A stretch of 64,000 bases of DNA, from the NCBI GenBank assembly GCA_015680685.1, contig MNCI01007854.1, positions 295,349-359,348 on the forward strand, read 5' to 3'. Both the position numbers and the translations under genes were made by a program. Below, in pieces: positions 55,201-64,000 of the stretch. The notes under the pieces were generated by a model. It searched no databases. It saw only the letters and a list, made by a program, of their open reading frames with translations, and had not been told where the DNA came from. Each line of letters begins with the position of its first letter. The first letter of the stretch is position 1. The stretch comes from Gnetum montanum (taxonomy: Eukaryota > Streptophyta > Gnetopsida > Gnetales > Gnetaceae).

Positions 55201-58200
55201 CAATGAGTTTGTGTGAAGATGCCAAAGAAAATCACATTAACACAAAGATTGAATAAGGTGGGTTGACTTGCTATTTTTTTCTCCTAAAAGCTTTATCTTT
55301 CAAGATTTTTTACTCATTTTGATTTGAACATTTACTATATCATCACTAACTTACCTCTCATTTTGCTTTTTTATCCTTAAATTTGTTATGGGCAGTTTCT
55401 TATTTTTAATCTTGTTCTTTTCAAACTGCTGTTACGGTACTCAAAAGCTATCAACGCTTGTGTTCTAAATGGGTATGTTCAAAAGCTATCAATGCCTATG
55501 ATTTAAATGGGTATGTTCATTCATACAGTAAATAAGAAATGACGCTAGACTTTTCAGCCGAGGTTATGATGAGGATGCTGTTCACTAGATTCAAATTGCA
55601 AGGGAAACAAACAACACCACACAAATTATTCAACCGACAAGAAAACTTCTCCGCATTAAATGAATTGTGCAGATGCTTGTTACAGTTTTGTAAATTTACT
55701 GCAATCGATATTGAGACAGACCTTGTAACAGGTTGGCATCTTACCATGAACCTACTCTTTCTTCTTTCTTTTTCTTATGAAACATGGAGAGTTCACACAC
55801 TCTGCACAACTAAGACATCTTGTACAATAAATTCATTGTACAAAGATTTTGTAAGATAATTTCACCCAATACCTCACTAACCACTGTGCATACTCTAAGT
55901 TAGGTCACTAACCACTGTGCATACTCTGAGTTTGATGTGACTAACCATTGTGAACCAATACCTCACTAACCATTGTGCATACCTTAAGTTAGGTCACTAA
56001 CCACTGTGCATACTTTGAGTTTGATGTGACTAGTCATTGTGCATACTCCGAGTTTGATGTGACTAACCAATGTGCATATTCTGATTTCAATGTGACTAAC
56101 CACTGTGACGTGACTAACCACTGTGCATAGCTTGGTGTGACTAACGACCACCATGCATACTCTGATAGAATAATTCACATGAGCTGAACATGTGTAGGGC
56201 ATCTTTCATTTTCAGTTTGAGTTTCAACAGCAGAAGTTTTAGCTGCAATTAGAAATTTTACTCATTACACGGATGGATGCAAGCACAATGGTTAGTGAAT
56301 TATTGGGGGAAATTATGTTACAGAATCTTTGGACAATGAATTTATCCTACAAGCTCTCTTAGTTGTGGAGAGCATGTGAACTCTCGATGTTTCATAAGAA
56401 AAAGAGAAAGAATACGTCCATGGTAGGATCCCAACCTGTTCATGTGGTAATATGGATTGCAGTCAATTTACAAAACTGTAAGATCCATCTGCACAATTCA
56501 TCTAACATAGAGACCTTTTCCTTTTCCTGTCGGTTGAATAATTTGTATGGCACTGTTTGTTTCCTTTGCCATGGATGCTGACATTTTCATGTGGTACAGG
56601 GTCTACCTTAGTATGGATTGCAGTCAATTTACAAAACTGTAAGATCCATCTGCACAATTCATGTAACATAGAGACCTTTTCCTTTTCCTGTCAGTTGAAT
56701 AATTTGTATGGCACTGTTTGTTTCCTTTGCCATGGATGCTGACATTTACATGTGGTACAGGGTCTACCTTAGTATGGATGGCAGTAAATTTACAAAAATG
56801 TAATAAGCATATGCACAATTTATTTAATGTGAAGTTTTCTTGTCGGTCGAATAATTTGTGTGGCGCTATTTGTTTCCTTTGCAATTTGAATCTACTTGAG
56901 CCGGTTAAGTAGGGGTTTTGGAGTGAACAAATTTACTGCATCTTTGTCGTAACCCCTTGGCCAGAAACCAGCCTGATTTCTTACTTTTGCATAATTATGA
57001 ATGAACATACTCATTTAGAACACAGGCATTGATAGCTTTTGAGTACCGTAACAACAGTTTGAAAAGAACAAGATTAAAAATAAGAAACTGCCCATAACAA
57101 ATTTAAGGAGAAAAAAGCAAAACATTTATGTGACATAGAAAACGAGAGGTAAAGTAGAGATGATATAGTAAATGTTCAAATCAATATGAGGTAGCAAATG
57201 TGAGAAAAAAAAAACTTTTAGGAAAAAATAACTCACCTTCTTTGATATTTGCCTTAATTTGCACAAACAAATTGATAATCTAAAAAATTACGTTAAGGGC
57301 GACCAATGCTTCTTAACAAATTTTTCTTGAGATAAAAAATGTGATTAAAATTATAAAAATAGAACATGTAGATTTAAATTGCATAAAACAATTGAAAAGT
57401 TACCGTAGGCACGATCTTAATGTAGTTCCTTTCATACGAGCTTTCAAGATTAACAGTGATATGGTTATTTTTTTTTTCAAGTGATAGCAGATGACGACAA
57501 AAGAATTGAAATCAAGGATTTGTTTTAACTTTCAGTTTAAAAAACAATTCTCGTAAAACTGATCAAGATGATGTGGTCCCTCCTCTCTTTGCATAAGAGT
57601 GAAGAATACAAATTCTTTTCCATTTCTGCCTATTCAAAGCATCTGCTACATATCCAATCTAAAATATTTTCTGTACATATCCAATCTAAAATATCTGCTG
57701 TACATAAAAACCTGAAATCATCGTTATCGTTGATAGAAGAGAAGATGATATATTGTTGTGTGGAAAATATATCATATGCACAAACTATTCGATCATTTGT
57801 CTGCCCGAAAAGTGAATAAGTGTTTCAAAGTAATTCAAATTGAAAAGGGAAATGTTATTGATGCTAATTTTATTGACACGGTACATGCAGAAACTAGAAA
57901 ACCATGCACGTAAATGTCATTTGTTTCAGGTTCTTGATTTGGTGTGTTGATTTGCTGAGTTGGAAACGGGTGCATTAATACCCCGTTTCGTGAGAAAAAG
58001 TTTCCTTGGATACAGCCCAACCTAAACCATTGTACAAGTATTAATATGCCGAGAAATGTAATGTGCCAATATCCACCCATTAATTTATTAATTAGTTAAA
58101 AAATACCACTTTCAAATGGGAATTTGACAACAGGATCAATTCCATAGCAAGCTGTTTGTACGTGAACGTAACAACTTTTATGAAGCAAGAACTCATATTT

Positions 58201-58781
58201 CTAAAATTAATTTCCAACCATCTTTAATAAGTAATGTCGAAATTTTCTGTTCACCTCTTTAAAATATATTTTTTAAAAGAATTGTGGAATACGTACCATC
58301 GGCTCCGGCAAAAACATTGCCCAAATCACCGGCATGGCGATCTTCATCCTCAGGAGCACCATGATCCTTGTTTTTGGGGTTGTAATGAGGACCTATTCCA
58401 TTTTTTAATTGAAAATCCCTAATTACAATGAGAAATCCACTCCTGAAGCAACATATGTTAAAAAGCCGATTGTTCAAATCCGAATTGATGGTAACACAGA
58501 TAGTAAATTTCTAACCCGTGGACATGCAGCCATTCGTAGTATCTCCCATGGCATGGATATGGAATCCATGAGATCCTGGTCTCAGTCCTGTTAATTTGCC
58601 CGTAACCTTTGTGGGTCCCCCTGCAAATGCACAGAATGAATGGTGAACAATTCAGAATGGGAGCATGCAAACATAAATTGCTATCAGCTGATAACCCACC
58701 ATGAATTGGCTGAGTGAACTGAACTACTCCCCTAACATTTTCGTTTCCTTGCAGTACCGCTACAGCCTTGAGAAGAGCCAT
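52204..58781 (-). CDS. CSD3: Cu/Zn superoxide dismutase, extraplastidic (CSD3-like)
   Basis: Converts superoxide to oxygen and hydrogen peroxide. Seven exons on the minus strand: 58781-58700, 58620-58516, 58392-58297, 54341-54310, 54160-54085, 52407-52354, 52232-52204. All have GT/AG introns and consistent phase, giving 157 residues from ATG 58781 ([18 protein letters not shown]). Copper ligands His48, His50, His65 and His122; zinc ligands His65, His73, His82 and Asp85; the disulfide pair Cys59/Cys148 and active-site Arg145 are all present ([42 protein letters not shown]). There is no transit peptide, so it is not the plastid form. NVRG near the N-terminus, GVAEISI and the ending IQSAV favour the CSD3 type, but the C-terminus lacks a clear peroxisomal AKL/SKL signal. 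Intron 3 (58296-54342, about 4 kb) contains a giant inverted repeat. It appears intact. Confidence 0.93.
53685..53820 (+). repeat. Dispersed repeat family, copy 5
   Basis: GAAGCTTCAATGCTCATCCC, then GGTCAGTGGATGAGTGAAAG and CTTAACCTCTTTAAGTAAC, inside an intron of the dismutase gene. Confidence 0.45.
55866..56165. repeat. Tandem repeat in the loop of the inverted repeat
   Basis: About eight degenerate units of the form CACTAACCACTGTGCATACT followed by CTGAGTTTGATGTGA, 30-45 bp each. Confidence 0.75.
56451..56905. repeat. Three tandem copies of a 161 bp block in the right arm
   Basis: Units start TATGGATTGCAGTCAATTTA at 56451 and 56612 and TATGGATGGCAGTAAATTTA at 56773. The left arm of the inverted repeat has the block once. 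Confidence 0.85.
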
Positions 58782-58886
58782 AATTTTTGTTACAATACAG
58801 CAACTACGCCGGGATTTTATCTCAACTCGCAGAATCGGGACGCTGAGAAGAAATAACACACATCAGATGACCCAATGTTCTCTCAT

Positions 58887-58893
58887 TTTATAA
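58887..58893 (-). promoter_or_regulatory. TATA-like box of the dismutase gene
   Basis: The minus strand reads TTTATAAAATGAGAG 106 bp before the ATG, implying a leader of about 75-80 bases. Confidence 0.4.
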
Positions 58894-59439
58894 ATAAAAA
58901 ATAATTCGGAAAAAAAGGTTTTTTGAAGCGACGAAGTCTTTGGTTTCAGATATTGTTTCGGCCCTTCACGTTGTGGGGTTCTTAACAGATCGAGGCCGGG
59001 GAATTACTCAGCTTAGCTTTAACCAATGTCTGTTTACCCTGAAAAGGAATGCAGGAATTGAGTCCACCCTCTTTTAACCAAAACATTAGGGAAGTGTCTT
59101 CGTCACAGCTTTCCAACTAAATTGAATTAGTAATAGATTAATACGTTTATTTTTGGTATGGTTATTTTTGTATGTAAATGACAGAAAATCAATTTTAGCC
59201 GGTCTTTAAACTTTATTCGTTTGGATGTAGCCTTAACCAAGTTTCAGACATTGTAAAATAATAAAATGATTATTGAAATCATCACTAAATTAAAAAGATT
59301 TATCTAAAACTTAAACTTGTTTAACTTGAGAAACAAACACCTTTACTAAATTAATTATCCTAAATGCAGTTGATTAGACAATACATAGGGGTTAATTCCC
59401 CATGTTAATTGTGTCCTCCGTACCTTAACACCCTTGCAT

Positions 59440-59800
59440 ATCCATTGTGTCAGCCCATGCATATTTGATAACCACAATTAGCATATTCACTGTGCTTTAG
59501 CACCCATGTATATCCATTGTCCTAGCTCATGCATATTCGATGACCATCATTAGCCATGCTTACGTGTCCAAGCCCACTAACAAGGAGGGTGCCTTAACAC
59601 CGCCGCATATTCATTGTCCTAGCTCATGCATATTCGATCACCATCATTAGCCATGCTTATGTGTCTAGGCCTACAAACAAGGTGTCCAAGCCCATAAAAA
59701 AATTCATTGTCCTAGCTCATGCATATTTGATCACCATCATTAGCCATGCTTACGTGTCCATGCCCACAAACAAGGTGTCCAAGCCCATAAAAAAAGGAAG
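59440..59800. repeat. Tandem repeat, about 95-115 bp units
   Basis: Three to four copies of CATTGTCCTAGCTCATGCAT, ATTCGATCACCATCATTAGC, CATGCTTACGTGTCCAAGCC and ACAAACAAGGTGTCCAAGCC. Confidence 0.8.
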
Positions 59801-59934
59801 GATGAGACCCAAAAACACTTATTTAAATAAAACAAAAAACAAGTTTAGTTTCACCCAAACAACTAGAATAGTGGTATGCATTTTCCTCGTGAAATAAGAG
59901 GTTGAAAGTTTAAGTCTATTTATTTTTACTTCCT

Positions 59935-60300
59935 GATATAGACATATACTTAGTGTTAAGTCATTTACATTTAAATCACAATGACACATATACAAAATAT
60001 ATATTGAATTGCTCTTTAAAAAGGACAAAGCTCATGATTGACATTGTGTCTATACTTGACATTTCCTTGTGTTTAAATCACACCAACACATACAATATAT
60101 ATATATTTGACTATGGTAGATTAGCTGCTCCTTAAAAAGGATAAAGCTAATAGTCCATAATTTAATTAACATTGTGTCTATACTTAACATTTACTTGCAT
60201 TTAAATTATGTTAACATATACAAAATATATATTGAATATTGTACCTTAGTTGCTCTTTAAAAAGGATGAAGCTCATAATCCATTATTAACATTGTGCCGT
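59935..60300. repeat. Tandem repeat, about 120 bp units
   Basis: Three degenerate copies containing TACAAAATATATATTGAAT, GCTCTTTAAAAAGGA, CAAAGCTCAT and CATTGTGTCTATACTTGACA. Confidence 0.75.
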
Positions 60301-61190
60301 GTCGTACATAACGATTTACCAATCATGTTAGGCCAAAGCTGAAACGGTAAAACCTATGCATCAAAAATAACCGTTTCTCTGCCTTGCTAAAAAAGTAACC
60401 CCGAACAGGCCAGCGCCGTTAAAACTACTTGAGTTTTATCTTTCAAATTGACTTATACCCAGCCTCCACTTCCAAGCCTTCCATGGTTGAGAGTTCTTCC
60501 ACGCAAACGAATTAATAGGTGAAAACTCAAAATTCTGCACATAATGAAATTTAACTCTTGTCAATCATCATTCTTGAACATGAATCGAATTTTGGAAGTC
60601 CCAGTTATGAACTCTTCTGAAATTACCTTACCAAACAAGGGAAACATGCTTCAAAATTACAATGATTTATCTGGGTAAAGATAACAGTAATTATACCTTA
60701 GTCTGGCTCCTATTTCATCTTCCCATATTGTTAATATAATTCATTTGTTCACGCATTACAGCAATATGATTATTAAAATAATAACATTACAGATATTATT
60801 GGAGCCCAAATTGTAATGTAAGAACTGGTTGAAAATGACTGTGTAAACTGGACGGTAGAAAAGCTGCTTCAAGGTACAATTGGTTACATAAGGTATTTAT
60901 CTCATCAACAGTCCCTTCGGGTGCTTCACACGGATTAGTGGAAATTCTTAGGAAGCATCTCTAGTATTGCACTGATTCTCGGTGGCAAATTTTAAAGGCA
61001 TTTCTACCAAAATGGCTCCTACATATATTTTTTGAAAAGGAAGAAACAGGTAACATGTAGATTATCAGATACAAAAATGGACACCATAATAATGGAAATT
61101 CACGATTTAGGCCAGGATTCATAAAATGCAATAAATCACTCGCTCCCTCAAATTCTGTCAATCTGGAGCATTCTCGTTACAAAATCGACT

Positions 61191-64000
61191 TCACTCCCCT
61201 GTAATCTCGGATATGGCACCTTCAATCTTTTCCCATAGTGCTTCCCTGATGTGAAATGGCATGAAAGTAAACAAATTTACTTAACATTCTTTCTAAAATT
61301 GTATTTTCAATTATGAAGCAATGATTATATTCAATTGATAGCATGTTTTAGGAAACCACAAATGGTGGTCAATACTCACCTATCAGGTTTAAAAAGCAAA
61401 TAACGGTAAATGAACCACTGTAAAACAACAAAGACTGTCAGAGATTAATCTAAAGGCAAAAGATAAATGTGGAAGTCTTGGAATCGGTTCATGTACCCCA
61501 GAGAAGAGAATTCCAATAAATTCAAATGCACTTGGAAGAATTGGAAGTTTATCAATTGCCTGCAATAATTAAGAATAAAATTCATTAAATATCAAAATAA
61601 AGGAAAATGGAAATTTGTAATCAATATAATTCATGCCCCTACTAGTTCAAAATTCCTAGCGTAACCTAAACAGCTTGTTGAAATAGCTAAGAGCATATCT
61701 TTTGTAAATTTTTTTAAAAAGTAAAAAGAGATTATATTAATAAAATAAGATTTAAAGGACAACGAAATTATTTTTTAGGATCTTAATGATCAACATTATG
61801 AGAGGATATCTTAAAGTAACTATTTATGCAAACGTTTTATTTGTTATATTTGATGCAACTATTGTTATCGAAGTGACGCCTCGTCTCTAATAATGGAGTA
61901 GTTGACACTTTTGTAACAAATAGTTCAAAGGTTTGTGATTTATGGCTAATTCATATTACAAAGGTATGGGAAATTGATACAATTAAGCACAAAAGAATAC
62001 ATAAAATATAATACTTGTGGGAATGTGATGAGGATAACAGTGGAGACATTTATAACATAAGCGTTGAAAACAATTAAAAAGATGGAAGGATTGAGAGAGA
62101 TGTCCCTAGATGAATAGCAGATACGGATGAAAAAATACTCTTATTTGAAAGAAAAGTAAACACATAAAGATAAAAATAGAAAGGTGTGCATTACGGGGTA
62201 AAGCTTTGTGCAATGACGAGGCACCAGGAACAAAGGATGTAAACCAATACGGGAATGGATTAATGGGGTAAAAAGAGAGATAATTCGGTTTTTTGCAATA
62301 CAGACCCAGGACTACTCGTTTAAGTTTTCTTTATTTGAGAGGAAAAATTCATTTATGCATAGACGCAGGCTGCTTCATAATAAAAGACATCCTGAAGTAC
62401 AGACAAACATAAATCATATAAATATTGGAAAAATGGTTTTGTGAATTAATATGATTTCTTTCTGGAAAGAAAACGCTGTTTTTACAATTTATACAGTCGG
62501 AAGAAGTTATATATTTTCTAGTTCCAACACTGTTGACAATAAAAAGGTAAACAAATTCATAGTTCAAAACAAGAGCAAAGTTAAGTTACAAATTCATTAA
62601 ACAATAGTCATGCATAGCATAAAATGTACTGCACATGTAAGCTAATTACCTTTCACAGACAACTTATTAACAAGGTCGCAGACACTGAACTTGTATCTAT
62701 GAATCTACTGGTTGAAACTGAAACTGAAATTTTACCACATCCATAGACACTCTGTATTTATTGAACAGCAGAAATCTACATGCTATGGATTTTGAAAACA
62801 TCATTAAGAAAATTACACCAAGTTATTAATTGTGAAAAGCATGCCCTGAAAACCTCACATTCTGCTAATCACTCCAACAATGCCTTTTATAAACAAATAG
62901 TAGCTATGATGGTTTCAGTTACTGCTGCATGTATGAACCTAGAAAGAAGTCTGTAATGAGAAAATTCATAGAACAGATAATGTGAGTAGGTCATGAGTTC
63001 AAGTTTCATTTGAAGTATTGCTATGTTGGGGTGCTGGTGCAGTTGGCTAGTGCATAGTTCATCCTGAGGTTTGTGTTTGTGCTTCTCTCACCCCATGCTC
63101 CTTAGTATGTGATAGCTACTATGTTAGTGGTGATGTGAATAGCCTTTGGTAGAAATGGGGTATCGGAACTCAAAATAAGTGAAACATAGGTACACCCCAA
63201 GATACATAGTCCAATTAGAACTTTATATAATTCAGCATTGCTCACCAAATTGAACCCATGACTTCGAGCTTCCAAATCAAGTGTCTTAAACCCTAGGCTA
63301 ACATCTCATTGTTAACCTTTGGTAGAAATGACTAGGATGAATAGTGTTGCTACCTAAATAAGTCTTAAGGAACCATTAAAGTGTTAAGCTTACTATTAGT
63401 ATCCTGCCAAGAATCCTTTTACAAATCAGTAATTGCATAGGTTTTCAAATGTAAAGCAGCAAAAATGAATAGACCTGAATATATTTTCACAGAATCTTGA
63501 CTAAATGCTTTTGATGATATAAACTATTGGCTCAAAATCGTCGTATCTTTGTTTTAGAATATACACGATATGCATTATCTATGCTTGGATAAAAACAAAA
63601 TGCATTACGATACTCATTTAAATGATAAATTCCTACCGCAATCAGTCCCGTTGAGGCCCAGAGAACAATCACAGCTGAAAATCCCAGTCCACCAATAGCA
63701 AGTTTGTCATCGGTCTTTTCCCACTGCAAAAACATGCCAATACCGCTGCCTTTCATCAGTCATATCATAATCTGAAATATTTGGTAAAGGGCATTGCATG
63801 CAGCATTCCTTTAAACCTCTACATTCAAGAAGAAATGACACCATGTGTATTTTAGACAACATACTAATGCTAAGTTATTACTGGCTAATGAATAACAGTG
63901 GCAAATAAAAACTTACAGCTTCTTGAACAGGCCTAAGAGCTTCAGAAATTGGTTTTAATAGATCGGTGTCGGTAGATGTCTCTCCAGTAGCCATAGCAAC
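61191..64000 (-). CDS. CURT1: CURT1-family thylakoid protein with CAAD domain, 3' part
   Basis: Chloroplast membrane protein family that bends thylakoid membranes at grana margins. Exons seen on the minus strand: 64000-63917 (continues beyond the window), 63723-63637, 61559-61497, 61417-61380 and 61245-61191, ending TGA. All have GT/AG introns in phase, giving 108 residues. The amphipathic region LLKPISEALRPVQEA and WEKTDDKLAIGGLG is followed by a first membrane helix (FSAVIVLWASTGLIA), AIDKLPILPSAFEFIGILFSG, a second helix, WFIYRYLLFKPDR, and the C-terminal helix EALWEKIEGAISEITGE. That is the CAAD (cyanobacterial aminoacyl-tRNA synthetase appended) domain order. The transit peptide and start lie outside. 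Which CURT1 isoform (A-D) it is cannot be settled here; it is not the TVLLYGGG type of A/B. Confidence 0.88.
63240..63330 (-). repeat. tRNA-derived SINE-like head in a CURT1 intron
   Basis: The minus strand reads TAGCCTAGGGTTTAAGACAC (A-box-like) and, about 30 bases on, GTCATGGGTTCAATTTGG (B-box-like), the arrangement of a tRNA-derived promoter. No terminal repeat or tail was delimited. Confidence 0.4.

Larger units (their letters stand above)
54490..58025. repeat. Giant inverted repeat in a dismutase intron
   Basis: The left arm about 54490-55898 is the reverse complement of the right arm about 56286-58025. Matching landmarks: GGGGTATTAATGCACCC (54526) with its complement at about 57970; TTCCACACAACAATATATCA (54735) with its complement at about 57750; ACAACTAAGA (about 55805) with its complement near 56355. 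The right arm is longer because it carries a triplicated 161 bp block. The loop is about 390 bp. No transposase or coding sequence is seen, so this is a foldback-type element or an inverted duplication. Confidence 0.85.
58894..61190. other. Intergenic region between the dismutase and CURT1 genes
   Basis: Both flanking genes read leftwards. The region contains the dismutase promoter, two tandem-repeat arrays (59440-59800 and 59935-60300) and the 3' flank of the CURT1-family gene. No further gene recognised. Confidence 0.45.

Noticed and set aside
56363-56912. Three similar plus-strand open frames
   Set aside because: They arise from the triplicated block of the inverted repeat and have no protein features.
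58779-58859. N-terminal extension of the dismutase as a transit peptide
   Set aside because: The open frame upstream of MALLKAV has no ATG, and a TATA-like box and leader fit the ATG at 58781.
63240-63330. A genuine tRNA gene
   Set aside because: A- and B-box-like words are present but no cloverleaf can be folded; it is more likely a SINE head.

Overview
This is a window of a plant nuclear genome, most likely a gymnosperm. That is an inference from dense old LTR retrotransposons, kilobase introns loaded with repeats, and host proteins of seed-plant type. Three host genes can be assembled by hand with consistent GT/AG splice sites and phases. They are a sterol Delta24-reductase of the DWF1/DIMINUTO family (+ strand, 6 exons, 21564-31292, 553 aa), an extraplastidic Cu/Zn superoxide dismutase closest to the CSD3 type (- strand, 7 exons, 52204-58781, 157 aa), and the 3' part of a CURT1-family thylakoid protein with a CAAD domain (- strand, 61191 to beyond 64000).

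Most of the rest is retrotransposon. At 1-8613 lies the 3' part of a Ty3/gypsy element of the Tat lineage (Tat-1). At 33969-51595 lies a structurally complete 17.6 kb relative (Tat-2) with 1.57 and 1.52 kb LTRs and a near-perfect target duplication (TGTAT/CGTAT). At 9541-18841 lies a minus-strand Athila-like gypsy element with a perfect GTATG duplication. It encloses a second, plus-strand LTR (13430-14400) and a coiled-coil reading frame. At 23093-27229 a minus-strand Ty1/copia element with a perfect ATTTA duplication sits in intron 1 of the DWF1 gene. All element coding regions are broken by stops and frameshifts.

The most unusual system is the architecture of the Tat family, seen in both copies. 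Between protease and reverse transcriptase there are about 5.7 kb that carry a multi-exon gene on the opposite strand. One of its exons looks like a captured FCP1/NIF-type (HAD superfamily) phosphatase domain, followed by conserved exons I do not recognise. This antisense gene, and then the RT-INT block, are bracketed by arrays of a short sense-strand motif: a 3-4 bp stem with a 6 nt loop, followed by TTAAACTRGCA. The stem bases covary between copies. The Tat LTRs also carry a 40 bp near-perfect palindrome built on GCTACG/CGTAGC.

Other regions: intron 4 of the dismutase gene contains a very large inverted repeat (arms about 1.4 and 1.7 kb), and tandem repeats lie between the dismutase and CURT1 genes. 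SINE-like, LINE-like and other dispersed repeats are scattered between genes. There is a 361-base N gap at 9784-10144, and a single N at 10209 hides a further gap of about 55 bases. The host genes have no evident functional link to one another; they are islands in repeat-rich DNA.
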